Positions 7,900 to 16,355 of a stretch of DNA of 48,700 nucleotides are shown here, one piece after another. This DNA comes from Terriglobales bacterium (GTDB taxonomy: Bacteria > Acidobacteriota > Terriglobia > Terriglobales > Acidobacteriaceae), in assembly GCA_035651655.1 (NCBI GenBank), contig DASRFG010000036.1, positions 1-48,700 of the forward strand, read 5' to 3'. Numbering within the stretch: position 1 is the stretch's first letter; each line of letters starts with the position of its first letter. The notes below the pieces were generated by a model. That model was given only the letters and a program-made list of their open reading frames with translations, did not search any database and was not told the DNA's origin. Position numbers and translations under genes: made by a program.

Positions 7900-9107
7900 C
7901 TAGAGAACCCTTTCGTGCGCATATCCGGAAGCGCTGAGGGCGGAGAGCAATTCTGCAATGTGGTCAGGGCCGCGGGTCTCCATGGTGATGTCAATGGCGG
8001 TATCGCCCAGATCCACTCCATAGTAGGCGCGGTCGTAGGAGGTCTCCACGATGTTGGCACGATGCTGTGCGAGGATTCCGGTGAGCTTGTGCAGGGCTCC
8101 AGGGTAGTCAGGCAGGTGCACCCGCAGGCGCACCAGGCGACCATCTTTTACCAGGCCGCGTTCGATAATGCGCGCCAAGAGAGTAACGTCTATATTCCGC
8201 CGCATACCAAGACAGCGATTTTCTTAGCTGTGAGGGGTAGCTTCTGGTTGAGCAGAGCAGCGATGGCCGCCGCGCCGGCGCCCTCGGCCAAGGTCTTTTC
8301 GCGTTCCAGCAGGAGAAGAATGGCGTTGGCGATTTCCTCCTCTTCGACGGTGACGATGTCTTCCACATATTTCTGGACCAGCGGTAGTGTGCGATCTCCG
8401 GCCCGGCGCACGGCGATGCCATCGGCGATGGTCAGCGCGGGCTTCAGAGTGACCGGCCCACCCTCCGCAACCGCCACTTTCATGGAAGGAATTCGAGAAG
8501 GCTGTACTCCAAATATTTGGACGTGAGGTTTGCTTTCTTTGACGGCACAGGCGATGCCACCGATGAGGCCGCCCCCACCAATCGGCACAACCATAACTTC
8601 AATCTCCGGATGCTGCTCAAGTATTTCAAGGCCGAGAGTTCCCTGCCCGGCGATCACGGCGTCATCATCAAAAGCGTGGACAAAGGTCAAATGCTGTTGC
8701 TGACTGCGTGTGAGTGCTTCGTCATAAGCTTCGTCATAATTAGCTCCGTGAAGAACGACATCTGCCCCGTAGTTGCGGGTGGCTGTGACTTTAATCAGCG
8801 GGGTGGTTAGCGGCATGCAAATTTGGGCGCGAATCTTCTGCCGACCCGCATGATAGGCAAGGCCTTGCGCGTGATTGCCGGCGGAAGCAGCGATTACACC
8901 GCGACGGCGCTGCTCGGCGTTGAGAGTGAGGAGTTTATTCAGCGCGCCTCGTTCTTTGAATGCGCCTGTCTTCTGCAGGTTCTCAAGCTTTAGAAAGACC
9001 GAGTTGCCAGTTTGTTTGGAAAAGGCTTCAGAGCGAGCACAGGGTGAAATGTAGATTGACTCGCGGATTCGGCCCAAGGCGGTTTGGATGTCGGCCAGGG
9101 TGACCAT
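7900..9107 (-). pseudogene. ilvA: Threonine dehydratase, split by a one-base frameshift
   Basis: Two frames together make one ~400-residue PLP-dependent threonine ammonia-lyase of the short (TdcB-like) type with an ACT domain. The first part (start ATG 9107; MVTLADIQTALGRI) holds the PLP lysine Lys51 in GAFKERGA, the SAGNHAQG motif and the Gly loop PIGGGGLIGG. It stops at 8190 right after AVLVCGGI. The second frame, open from 8205, continues exactly where the family continues (NIDVTLLARIIERGL) through an ACT domain to 7900. One missing base near 8196 explains the break. An ATG at 8205 overlaps the first stop by 16 nt, so coupled translation of a separate ACT chain is conceivable, but sequencing error or a young mutation is simpler. 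The reading from 9296 adds implausible N-terminal residues. Confidence 0.85.
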
Positions 9108-9163
9108 TCGTTTATTGTGGGCTCCATAGTACAGATATTGAGTACAGATTTTGGGGAAAACGG

Positions 9164-9188
9164 GTGCTTCGCTGCGCTCAGGATGACA
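9164..9188. repeat. Interspersed-repeat fragment (CTTCGCTGCGCTCAGGATGA type)
   Basis: The spacer between the threonine dehydratase and the succinate dehydrogenase genes contains a short element that I recognise as a widely scattered intergenic repeat in Acidobacteriota and some other phyla, usually giving spurious peptides like LRCAQDD or CHPERSEA. Only one copy is in this window, so the repeat nature is from prior knowledge, not shown here. The same spacer has a 9-bp direct repeat AGTACAGAT at 9127-9135 and 9140-9148. Confidence 0.35.
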
Positions 9189-9342
9189 AGTCAGGAGTGC
9201 CAGGAGCCATGGTGAAATGCTTTTCAGTGATCCTCGCCCGGAATGGCAGACAGGGCTATAATGCCGCCGCCCGAGTAATCCGCGGTAGCGTCTCACCGGG
9301 GCAGTGGGGGCATGGAGCTACCCGAGGCTGGCTGGAGGAGCC

Positions 9343-10086
9343 GTGGCTTCTTCTGAGCAGATGCATCCGGGGAACGCCCTGGTGCGTGATGCATGGTGGC
9401 CGCAGGTCGTTCCCGTTGTCCTGGGACTCGGAGCTTTCGCTGTCTACGCCACATTGAGGGCCTTTGAAGGGGCTTACTTCCAGTGGGGGCCTTATCTTTC
9501 ACCTTTCTATTCCCCGTTGATTGATGTGCACCATCACTATTGGCCGTTTTCTCCGGCGCTGTTGATTCTGGCGGGTCCGCTGGGATTCAGGGTCACCTGC
9601 TACTACTACCGCAAGGCTTATTACCGAGCGTTTTTTCTGGATCCGCCCGGATGTGGGGTAGCGGAGAGGCCCCGTCAATATGGCGGCGAGACCAGATTTC
9701 CCTTCATTCTCCAAAACCTGCACCGGTACTTCATGTATCTGGCGGTAATTTTTTTGGCTTTCCTGTGGCATGACGCGATACGCGCTTTCTTTTTCGAGAA
9801 TGGGGTAGGTGTGGGCGTCGGCTCGATCGTGCTGCTGGTCAACATTGTGTTTTTGAGTTTGTATTTTGGCTCATGCCACTCGCTTCGACATCTTTTAGGA
9901 GGCAAGCTCGATTGCTTCTCATGTGTGAACTTCTCTCGGCAACGGCACAAAACCTGGAGCGCATTGAGCGCACTCAACGAACACCACATGCTGTACGCGT
10001 GGATGAGTCTTTTCTCGGTAGGCTTCGCTGATTTGTATGTGCGATTGGTATCTTCCGGCGCAATACGGGACCTGAGGCTGTTGTGA
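9343..10086 (+). CDS. Succinate dehydrogenase / fumarate reductase membrane anchor subunit
   Basis: About 247 residues with roughly five membrane segments and several histidines suited to heme b (HHHYWPFSPALL, NLHRYFMYLA, GSCHSLRHLL, NEHHMLYAW). It belongs to the single-polypeptide anchor type encoded directly before SdhA in Actinobacteria- and Acidobacteria-like operons. It should tether the flavoprotein and iron-sulfur subunits and exchange electrons with quinone. I chose GTG 9343 because GGAGG lies 4 nt before it; the frame is also open from GTG 9304. Its TGA overlaps the GTG of the flavoprotein gene (GTGA), indicating coupling. Confidence 0.78.
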   Translation: MASSEQMHPGNALVRDAWWPQVVPVVLGLGAFAVYATLRAFEGAYFQWGPYLSPFYSPLIDVHHHYWPFSPALLILAGPLGFRVTCYYYRKAYYRAFFLDPPGCGVAERPRQYGGETRFPFILQNLHRYFMYLAVIFLAFLWHDAIRAFFFENGVGVGVGSIVLLVNIVFLSLYFGSCHSLRHLLGGKLDCFSCVNFSRQRHKTWSALSALNEHHMLYAWMSLFSVGFADLYVRLVSSGAIRDLRLL

Positions 10087-11813
10087 ACGACAAATACGAA
10101 GTTCACCAACACGACGTACTGATCATCGGGGCGGGGGGCGCCGGGTTGCGGGCTGCCATCGAGGCCCTAGCCCAGGGGGCCAGTGTCGGGGTCGTATGCA
10201 AGTCGCTTTTGGGAAAAGCGCACACCGTGATGGCCGAAGGCGGGATCGCGGCGGCCATGGCCAATGTGGACCAGGCTGACGACTGGCGCGTGCACTTCGG
10301 CGACACCATTCGGGGCGGAAAATTTCTAAACAATTGGCGGATGGCGAAGATCCATGCCCAGGAATCCAGTGAGCGCGTACGTGAGCTGGAGCGGTGGGGG
10401 GCGCTTTTCGACCGCACCGACGATGGCCGGATTCTGCAGCGCGCCTTCGGCGGCCATACGTTCAAGCGGCTGTGCCACGTGGGGGACCGCACCGGCCTGG
10501 AAATGATTCGGACCTTACAGGACCGCGGCGTGCAGATGGGATTCGACGTTTACATGGAATGTACCGTCACGCGGTTGCTGAAGGACGGAGAGCGGATCGC
10601 TGGCGCATTCGGCTACTGGCGGGAGAATGGGCGTTTTGTGGTTTTTAAGGCAAAGACCGTTGTGCTGGCCACAGGCGGCATTGGCCGGGCGTGGCCGATC
10701 ACTTCCAATTCATGGGAGTACACCGGCGACGGGATGGCACTTGCCTACGACGCCGGGGCTGAGCTGATGGACATGGAATTCGTGCAATTCCACCCCACGG
10801 GAATGGTTTGGCCGCCTGGCGTGCAAGGCATTTTGGTGACGGAAGCGGTGCGAGGTGAGGGTGGAATCCTTCGCAACCAATTGGGGGAACGTTTCATGGA
10901 GCGATACGATCCCAAGCGTATGGAACTTTCCACCCGGGATGTGGTCGCGCGCGCCATCTACACCGAGGTTCGTGAAGGACGGGGTACCGAGCACGGCGGG
11001 GCGTTTCTCGATATCTCTCACAAGCCGGCGGAATACGTGAAGCGCAAACTGCCCAGCATGTATCACCAGTTTCGCGAGCTGGCGGATGTGGACATCACCA
11101 AAGGGCCGATGGAAGTCGGACCGACCTGCCACTACATGATGGGCGGAATTCGAGTGGATGCCGAAACGGCGGAATCGTCGGTGAAGGGGTTGTTCGCTGC
11201 GGGGGAGGTCGCTGCGGGGCTGCACGGTGCCAATCGGCTGGGCGGAAATTCCCTTTCTGATCTTCTGGTGTTCGGACGAAGGGCCGGACTTGCTGCGGCC
11301 GAGAACGCGAAATCATCGAGAGCTAGCGTGGTTGACGCCGACCAGATAGAAGAAGCGGAGCGCGAAATGCTCGCGCCTTTCGCGCAGAAAGACGGCGAGA
11401 GTCCATACGTATTGCATCGCGAATTGCAACAGGTGATGCAGGCCCTAGTCGGCATCTTTCGGTATGAAGCAGACCTTCAGCAAGCAATGGGAAAGCTGGA
11501 GCAACTGAAGCAACGGAGCGAACGACTGAGTGCCGATGGATCCAGAATGTTTAATCCCGGATGGCACCTCTGCCGCGACTTCGAGTTCATGCTGACGGTT
11601 TCGGAGGCCGTGGCCCGCAGTGCGCTCGCCCGTCGCGAGAGCCGCGGCGCCCACAGTCGTATTGATTATCCGAACCCGGACCCGGCTTGGGGAAAGCAGA
11701 ACAACATCATCGCCAAGCAAGGTGACAGCATGACACTGCGCCAGGTGCCGATCCCAGAAATGCCCGCGGATTTGAAGCAGCTATTCGCGGAAGAAAAGGG
11801 TGCCGTGGCTTAG
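10083..11813 (+). CDS. sdhA: Succinate dehydrogenase / fumarate reductase flavoprotein subunit
   Basis: A 576-residue FAD protein. Dinucleotide fold at the start (VLIIGAGGAGLRAAIEA); AHTVMAEGGIAAAM supplies the histidine that covalently binds FAD in the family; HPTGM, the RGEGG active-site segment and HYMMGGIRVD follow; the C-terminal helical domain ends near the NPDPAWGKQNN region. It oxidises succinate or reduces fumarate with the iron-sulfur subunit encoded 2 nt downstream. Sequence alone does not say which direction dominates. GTG start overlapping the anchor gene stop. Confidence 0.93.
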   Translation: MNDKYEVHQHDVLIIGAGGAGLRAAIEALAQGASVGVVCKSLLGKAHTVMAEGGIAAAMANVDQADDWRVHFGDTIRGGKFLNNWRMAKIHAQESSERVRELERWGALFDRTDDGRILQRAFGGHTFKRLCHVGDRTGLEMIRTLQDRGVQMGFDVYMECTVTRLLKDGERIAGAFGYWRENGRFVVFKAKTVVLATGGIGRAWPITSNSWEYTGDGMALAYDAGAELMDMEFVQFHPTGMVWPPGVQGILVTEAVRGEGGILRNQLGERFMERYDPKRMELSTRDVVARAIYTEVREGRGTEHGGAFLDISHKPAEYVKRKLPSMYHQFRELADVDITKGPMEVGPTCHYMMGGIRVDAETAESSVKGLFAAGEVAAGLHGANRLGGNSLSDLLVFGRRAGLAAAENAKSSRASVVDADQIEEAEREMLAPFAQKDGESPYVLHRELQQVMQALVGIFRYEADLQQAMGKLEQLKQRSERLSADGSRMFNPGWHLCRDFEFMLTVSEAVARSALARRESRGAHSRIDYPNPDPAWGKQNNIIAKQGDSMTLRQVPIPEMPADLKQLFAEEKGAVA

Positions 11814-11815
11814 AG

Positions 11816-12565
11816 ATGACAGAGGCTACGCTGAGAATCTTCCGAGGAAGCCGCGATGGCGGTGCGGCGAAGGATTACCCGGTGCCCGTGGCTCCGGGGA
11901 TGGTTGTGCTTGATGCCCTGCACTACGTACAGCAGCATCAAGCGCCGGACCTGGCCGTGCGCTGGAACTGCAAAGCGGGCAGGTGCGGGTCCTGTTCGGC
12001 CGAGGTGAATGGGCGGCCTCGTCTCACCTGCAAAACTCGCATGGACGCGCTTCCCCAGGGAAAGCCGATCACTATCCTGCCGTTGAAGACGTTTCCGCTG
12101 ATTAAGGACCTGGTGACGGACGTTTCGTGGAACTATAAGGTCAACAAGAAAATACCAGCCTTCCAACCACGCCCCGGGGTGGATTGGAAGATGTACCAGG
12201 AAGACATCGACCGCGTGCAGGAATTTCGGAAGTGCATTGAATGTTTCTTGTGCCAGAACGTCTGCCATGTGCTTCGGGACCACGACAAACAGGAGCAATT
12301 TGCTGGACCGCGTTTTTTTGTCCGGGTGGCGGGACTGGAAATGCATCCCCTGGACGGGATTTCGCGAGCGAAGCTTCTGAAAGATGAGCTTGGAATCGGC
12401 TATTGCAACATAACCAAGTGCTGTACCGAAGTATGTCCGGAGGACATTCACATCACAGATAATGCCATCATTCCGCTAAAGGAACGCGTGGTGGATGAAT
12501 TTTACGACCCTTTGCTGCGGCTGGTACGAAAGATCAGGGGAGCGGGAAGCGCAGCGACAAAATAA
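11816..12565 (+). CDS. sdhB: Succinate dehydrogenase / fumarate reductase iron-sulfur subunit
   Basis: A 249-residue protein. The plant-type [2Fe-2S] ligands are in CKAGRCGSC and the later Cys of RLTC; two ferredoxin-like clusters follow in CIECFLCQNVC and CNITKCCTEVCPE. The length and the order of clusters match SdhB/FrdB. It passes electrons from the flavoprotein to the membrane anchor. It starts 2 nt after the sdhA stop, so the three genes form one operon. Confidence 0.92.
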   Translation: MTEATLRIFRGSRDGGAAKDYPVPVAPGMVVLDALHYVQQHQAPDLAVRWNCKAGRCGSCSAEVNGRPRLTCKTRMDALPQGKPITILPLKTFPLIKDLVTDVSWNYKVNKKIPAFQPRPGVDWKMYQEDIDRVQEFRKCIECFLCQNVCHVLRDHDKQEQFAGPRFFVRVAGLEMHPLDGISRAKLLKDELGIGYCNITKCCTEVCPEDIHITDNAIIPLKERVVDEFYDPLLRLVRKIRGAGSAATK

Positions 12566-12574
12566 GGAGGTCAC

Positions 12575-13078
12575 ATGGAATTCAAATTGAAGGCTATTTC
12601 GCCGGACGGCATCGAAGCGGCCTTGTCCAAAGCGGAACTATATCGGTTATTAAATGAGCCGGAAGAAACTGAATCCATCTGCCATGATGTGCTGGCTGTG
12701 GAACCCGACCATCAGTTGGCCTTGCGCACTTTGGGATTGGCGATAACCGACCAGTTCACCGGTCAACATTCGGACCGGTACGGAGACGTGGAGAACGCTT
12801 TTGATCGTCTGACCGACGCCTACGAACGACTTTACTATCGGGGTCTGTTCCACGAGCGCCGCGCCAAAGCGCAACTTCATGCGGGGCGACCGCCGCACAG
12901 CGTGACCGTGCTTCTGGAGGAGGCAATGCGGTGCTACCAAGAGGCGGAAAAACTTCGTCCCACAGGGAACGATGATGCCATCCTGCGCTGGAACCGCTGT
13001 GTACGTTTGTTACACGGACATGCTGACTCGGACTGGCACCGCGAAGAGGTCTTCGAAATGGGAGACACCGTTCCTTGA
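12575..13078 (+). CDS. Helical-repeat (TPR-like) protein at the end of the sdh operon
   Basis: A 167-residue soluble protein starting MEFKLKAISPDGI with an excellent Shine-Dalgarno (AAGGAGG at 12564-12570), 9 bp after sdhB. It looks like two to three TPR-type helical hairpins: ALSKAELYRLLNEPEETESICHDVLAVEPDHQLALRTLGLAI, then a long helix pair around YERLYYRGLFHERRAKAQL and LLEEAMRCYQEAEKL. No catalytic motif or signal peptide. Its place in the operon suggests a role with succinate dehydrogenase, for example assembly, but that is inference. Its TGA abuts the stop of the convergent PQQ gene with no spacer. Confidence 0.7.
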   Translation: MEFKLKAISPDGIEAALSKAELYRLLNEPEETESICHDVLAVEPDHQLALRTLGLAITDQFTGQHSDRYGDVENAFDRLTDAYERLYYRGLFHERRAKAQLHAGRPPHSVTVLLEEAMRCYQEAEKLRPTGNDDAILRWNRCVRLLHGHADSDWHREEVFEMGDTVP

Positions 13079-14686
13079 TTAGGGCAGACCGAAAGTGTAA
13101 AGCGAGCTGCCAGCCGCAATAGCGATGTATTCTTTGCCATCCACGGCGAAGGCCATCGGAGAAGCGTAAACCGCGCCACCCATCTGGAAATGCCACAGAG
13201 GCTTGCCGGTAGCGGCATCCAAGGCAATGAAATTACCCTCGGAATCGCCAGTAAACAAGAGTCCGCCAGCGGTGGACAATACTCCAGACCAACTCGGCGA
13301 TAGGTGGCGGTACTCCCACTTCATTTGCCCGCTTTGAGGATCGATGGCACGCACAGCGCCCGAGTAAGGTTCGGTCTCATCGGCAGGAAAATAGGCGCTA
13401 CCGTAATAGGCATGCCCGGCTTCGTAGGGCTGGGGCGCAGTGCTGAAGATGTCGCACTGCTCGCGAGCGGTCACATAGAACAGGCCGGTTTGCGAATCAA
13501 AGCTGGGCGACATCCAGTTGGTCTTGCCCAGGGCTCCAGGACAAACGGTGCGGCCCTCAGAAGTCGGGGAGCTGTCTTTTCTAGCTAATGGCCGACCTTC
13601 TGAATCTTTGCTGTCGCTCCAGCTGACCGGACCGTAAGCGCTCGCCGAAAGCAACTTGCCAGTCGTACGATCCAGTACATAGAAAAAACCGTTTCGGTTC
13701 GCCTGTGCGATGAGGTGCTTGCCGCCGGTATCAATGATAATGGGAACTTGCGTGGCATCCCAGTCGTGCTCGTCGTGCTTCGTGAACTGAAAGTACCAGT
13801 TTAATTTTCCGGTATCGGCGTTGAGAGCGAGAAGTGTGTTGCTGTAAAGGTTGTCGCCGGCGCGGCCTTCTCCGCGATTTGACGGCGAAGGGTTACCAGT
13901 TGGCCAGAAGAGTTGGTTGGTAACCGGGTCGTAGGAGCCGGTCATCCAGGCGGGCGCGCCGCCGATCTTCCAGGAGTCGCCTTCCCAAGTGTCATGGCCG
14001 GACTCACCGGGACCGGGGACGGTGTAGAAGCGCCATTTGCGCTTGCCGGTTTCAGCCTCATAGGCATCAACAAAGCCGCGAATGCCATACTCACCACCGG
14101 AGACGCCCAGAATTACCAAGTCCTTCACGACCAGCGGCGCCAAGGTAAAGCTGTAGCCATTTCTGTAATCCACAGCGGCGACGTCCCAGCGGACGCTGCC
14201 AGTTTTAGCGTCAAGGGCGATGACGTGCGCATCGAGAGTGCCGAGGAAAACCTTGTCGCCCAGGATGGCAAATCCGCGATTCACTCGCCCGCAGCAGGGG
14301 CGAATGTCAAAGGGCAATTGACGCTGGTAGAGCCAAATTGGCCTTCCGGTGCGCGCATCGAGGGCAAATGCACGATCATCCGGACCGGTAGCATAGAGAA
14401 TCCCATCCACTACCAGCGGAGTGGTTTCAAATTTTCCCGTTGCCGCGGTTTGATAAACCCACTTGGCAACCAGTGACTTCGCGTTGTTGGTGTTTACCTG
14501 ATCGAGAGGGCTGAAGCGTTGGCCGGCGTAGTTTCCGGAATACATCAGCCAGTTTTGTGGCTCCTTGGCGGAATTGAGTAGCCGTTCAAAAGTGACCTGG
14601 GCGGTTGCGTTGACAGCGATGGCGCAGAAAAAGAACAAGCCAAGTTTGAGAAAGCTGTTCGTGTCTCTGCGGATTTCTTTTCTCAT
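13079..14686 (-). CDS. PQQ-dependent alcohol dehydrogenase, quinoprotein
   Basis: A 535-residue periplasmic beta-propeller. Signal peptide LGLFFFCAIAVNATAQ; repeated tryptophan-docking blades such as DARTGRPIW, EAETGKRKW, NADTGKLNW and DAATGKPLW; and a vicinal Cys-Cys (RPCCGR), the hallmark disulfide above PQQ in methanol/ethanol dehydrogenases. KHDEHDWDATQ and NRNGFFYVLDRTTGK are further family motifs. It lacks its own heme domain and is encoded 4 bp overlapping (ATGA) downstream of a diheme cytochrome c, the probable electron acceptor. The substrate is probably an alcohol or aldehyde; lanthanide versus calcium use cannot be settled by eye. No PQQ biosynthesis gene in the window. Confidence 0.87.
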   Translation of the reverse strand: MRKEIRRDTNSFLKLGLFFFCAIAVNATAQVTFERLLNSAKEPQNWLMYSGNYAGQRFSPLDQVNTNNAKSLVAKWVYQTAATGKFETTPLVVDGILYATGPDDRAFALDARTGRPIWLYQRQLPFDIRPCCGRVNRGFAILGDKVFLGTLDAHVIALDAKTGSVRWDVAAVDYRNGYSFTLAPLVVKDLVILGVSGGEYGIRGFVDAYEAETGKRKWRFYTVPGPGESGHDTWEGDSWKIGGAPAWMTGSYDPVTNQLFWPTGNPSPSNRGEGRAGDNLYSNTLLALNADTGKLNWYFQFTKHDEHDWDATQVPIIIDTGGKHLIAQANRNGFFYVLDRTTGKLLSASAYGPVSWSDSKDSEGRPLARKDSSPTSEGRTVCPGALGKTNWMSPSFDSQTGLFYVTAREQCDIFSTAPQPYEAGHAYYGSAYFPADETEPYSGAVRAIDPQSGQMKWEYRHLSPSWSGVLSTAGGLLFTGDSEGNFIALDAATGKPLWHFQMGGAVYASPMAFAVDGKEYIAIAAGSSLYTFGLP

Positions 14687-15543
14687 TTCGGGTTCACACT
14701 GAGGAGGTAGGCGACAATGTCATGCAGGTCCGCATCGCTCAACAGGGTCGGATTGTAAGGAGGCATTACAGATTTGCGGCTTTTCTTGATCGAGCGGAGT
14801 TGGTCTTTCTCAAACAAGTGAATACGTTCGCTCAAGTCCATCATCTGCAAGCTGAAGGCATCTTCATTGAGAGTGACACCCTTGATCTCCTGACCATCCG
14901 GCGTGACGACCGTCACCGTCTCATATTCCTGGGCAAACTCTTTCGTCGGTTCAGTTAACCCTAACGCCAGGCGCCGGCTGGGATTGCGGACCGAGTCCAT
15001 GATTGACTCCACGGTTCGCGCGCTACCGACGTTGGTAAGGTCAGGACCAATGCGTCCGCCTTTGCCTTGCACCTGGTGGCAAGTGGAGCAATTGGCGTCA
15101 CCATAAAAAAGTTCTTTGCCATTGGCCGCGTTGCCGACGGGTTTTGCCGGCGACTTTACTTGTACGCTCCGCAGATAAGTGATGATTTGCCAGATTTCGT
15201 CGTCGGTCATACCAACGCCCTGACCGTTGGTCCCGTTCGCCGGCATGACGGTGCCGGGAATTCCCACGCTGATATTTTGAAACATTTCAGAGTCCGAGTC
15301 GCCATGACGCTTATGGGCGCGCGTGAGGTCGGGACCGCGACCACCGCCACGCGCACCGAGACCATGGCAGAAAGCGCAATTGATACGAAATTCGTATTCG
15401 CCCGCCTTTGCCGCCTGGGCGTCTCCCGCAAAGGGATTGCGATTTTCCGCTGCATGAGCCGTCACGATAAGGGCAGCCGATATCGTGGCAAACGGCCAAG
15501 CCAAAGCAAGCAGTCGGGACAATGTGCTCGTCACACGCGACAT
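14683..15543 (-). CDS. Diheme cytochrome c, partner of the PQQ dehydrogenase
   Basis: A 286-residue secreted protein. An N-terminal hydrophobic leader (LALAWPFATISAALIVTAHA) is followed by two class I cytochrome c domains with CAFCH and CSTCH heme sites. The second domain continues into a roughly 90-residue segment resembling the heme-binding domain of acidobacterial/planctomycete membrane dehydrogenases (RNPSRRLALG ... VVTPDGQEIKGV) and ends in PYNPTLLSDADLHDIVAYLLS, a typical cytochrome C-terminus with a Met-containing MPPY ligand segment. Its stop overlaps the PQQ dehydrogenase start, so both are made together. It should carry electrons from the quinoprotein to the respiratory chain. Confidence 0.87.
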   Translation of the reverse strand: MSRVTSTLSRLLALAWPFATISAALIVTAHAAENRNPFAGDAQAAKAGEYEFRINCAFCHGLGARGGGRGPDLTRAHKRHGDSDSEMFQNISVGIPGTVMPANGTNGQGVGMTDDEIWQIITYLRSVQVKSPAKPVGNAANGKELFYGDANCSTCHQVQGKGGRIGPDLTNVGSARTVESIMDSVRNPSRRLALGLTEPTKEFAQEYETVTVVTPDGQEIKGVTLNEDAFSLQMMDLSERIHLFEKDQLRSIKKSRKSVMPPYNPTLLSDADLHDIVAYLLSVNPK

Positions 15544-15893
15544 AGCAGGTTGCTAGCAGCTGACTTTATTTTGAAAGTGCGGCGCATAATAGCACAGCCG
15601 CCCGTGTGGGGAATAGAAAGGGGACGCGGCTTCGCGGCCCCGGTGGGCTTTTATTCTCACAGCTTGCAGACTGGCCATCAGGGTCGGAACACCCTTCCCG
15701 GGCTACAGACCAAACCAGCGGCCAGGACCGCTAGCGCCAACAAATTCAACAGGAATTCTGCCTGCGCAGGCATCTTTTTTGGTCATTCTGGAAACCAACT
15801 TTGTGTCTAGGCTTGGGGTTGTAAACAGATGTCCGCGACCTGAGTCGTTCTTTTCTCCGCTCCATACATCCTGCAGCACTTTGGGGGCACGCG
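15544..15893. other. Intergenic region between cytochrome c and response regulator
   Basis: About 350 bp separating divergent genes. I see no gene. Besides the minus-strand extended -10, it contains an imperfect GC hairpin at about 15628-15649 (GGGG ... CCCC around CGCGGCTTCGCG) followed by a T-rich run; no upstream plus-strand gene would use it as a terminator, so it may be a leader structure of the response regulator transcript. Confidence 0.5.
15586..15594 (-). promoter_or_regulatory. Predicted extended -10 promoter of the cytochrome c/PQQ operon
   Basis: On the minus strand this reads TGC-TATTAT, a near-consensus extended -10. The implied start point is about 15579, leaving a ~36-nt leader before the cytochrome c ATG at 15543. 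No clear -35 is needed for this promoter type. Confidence 0.42.
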
Positions 15894-16307
15894 ATGAAAG
15901 CTATTCTCTTCGTTGACGACCACGAAGTGTTAGCCCGGTTGAGTTGCGAGATTTTGGAAATGCAGGGCTATCGCGCAGTCTCCGCCTACAACGCCGACCA
16001 GGCGCTGGAGAGATTCGATAAAGAGAAATTCGATGTCTTGGTGACCGATTTCCGCATGGAAGGGATGAATGGCCTGGAACTGGCACGTAAGGTACATGCC
16101 AAGGATCCCAGCCTGCCGGTTATCATTGTCACGGGTTATGGCCCGGTGGAGACGGGCAAGGATGCTGAAGCCTGCCTGGACAAGCAGCAACTCTTCCCTG
16201 CGTTGTTGGAGAAAATCCGCCTGATTCTGGGTGAGAACCGACCGCTCGCCAATGAGCCACAGGATGGGCGGCCGGAATTGCGTTCCGATCAGATCCGCAC
16301 TGCGTGA
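15894..16307 (+). CDS. Stand-alone response regulator receiver protein
   Basis: A 137-residue CheY-like receiver: ILFVDDHEVLARL (acidic pair), VLVTDFRMEGMNGLEL (phosphoacceptor Asp in TDF), VIIVTGYGP (Thr switch) and a C-terminal Lys in CLDKQQL. No output domain; the tail (RPLANEPQDGRPELRS) is disordered. Such single-domain regulators act by protein-protein contact. A LytS-like kinase lies 2.5 kb away on the other strand but lacks an adjacent LytTR regulator, so pairing is only a guess. ATG start at 15894 after GGGGGCACGCG. Confidence 0.85.
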   Translation: MKAILFVDDHEVLARLSCEILEMQGYRAVSAYNADQALERFDKEKFDVLVTDFRMEGMNGLELARKVHAKDPSLPVIIVTGYGPVETGKDAEACLDKQQLFPALLEKIRLILGENRPLANEPQDGRPELRSDQIRTA

Positions 16308-16355
16308 CCCCATCCCACTGCAGCTCGGTCCTACCTGCCCTGCTAGACTGGCGGC

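Noticed and set aside
8186-8205. Programmed frameshifting in the threonine dehydratase gene
   Set aside because: There is no slippery heptamer or downstream structure, and the family does not use recoding; a one-base loss explains it.
15067-15810. 247-codon plus-strand frame across the cytochrome c gene and its promoter
   Set aside because: Lies opposite the heme-binding domains and crosses the predicted minus-strand promoter; no recognisable motif.
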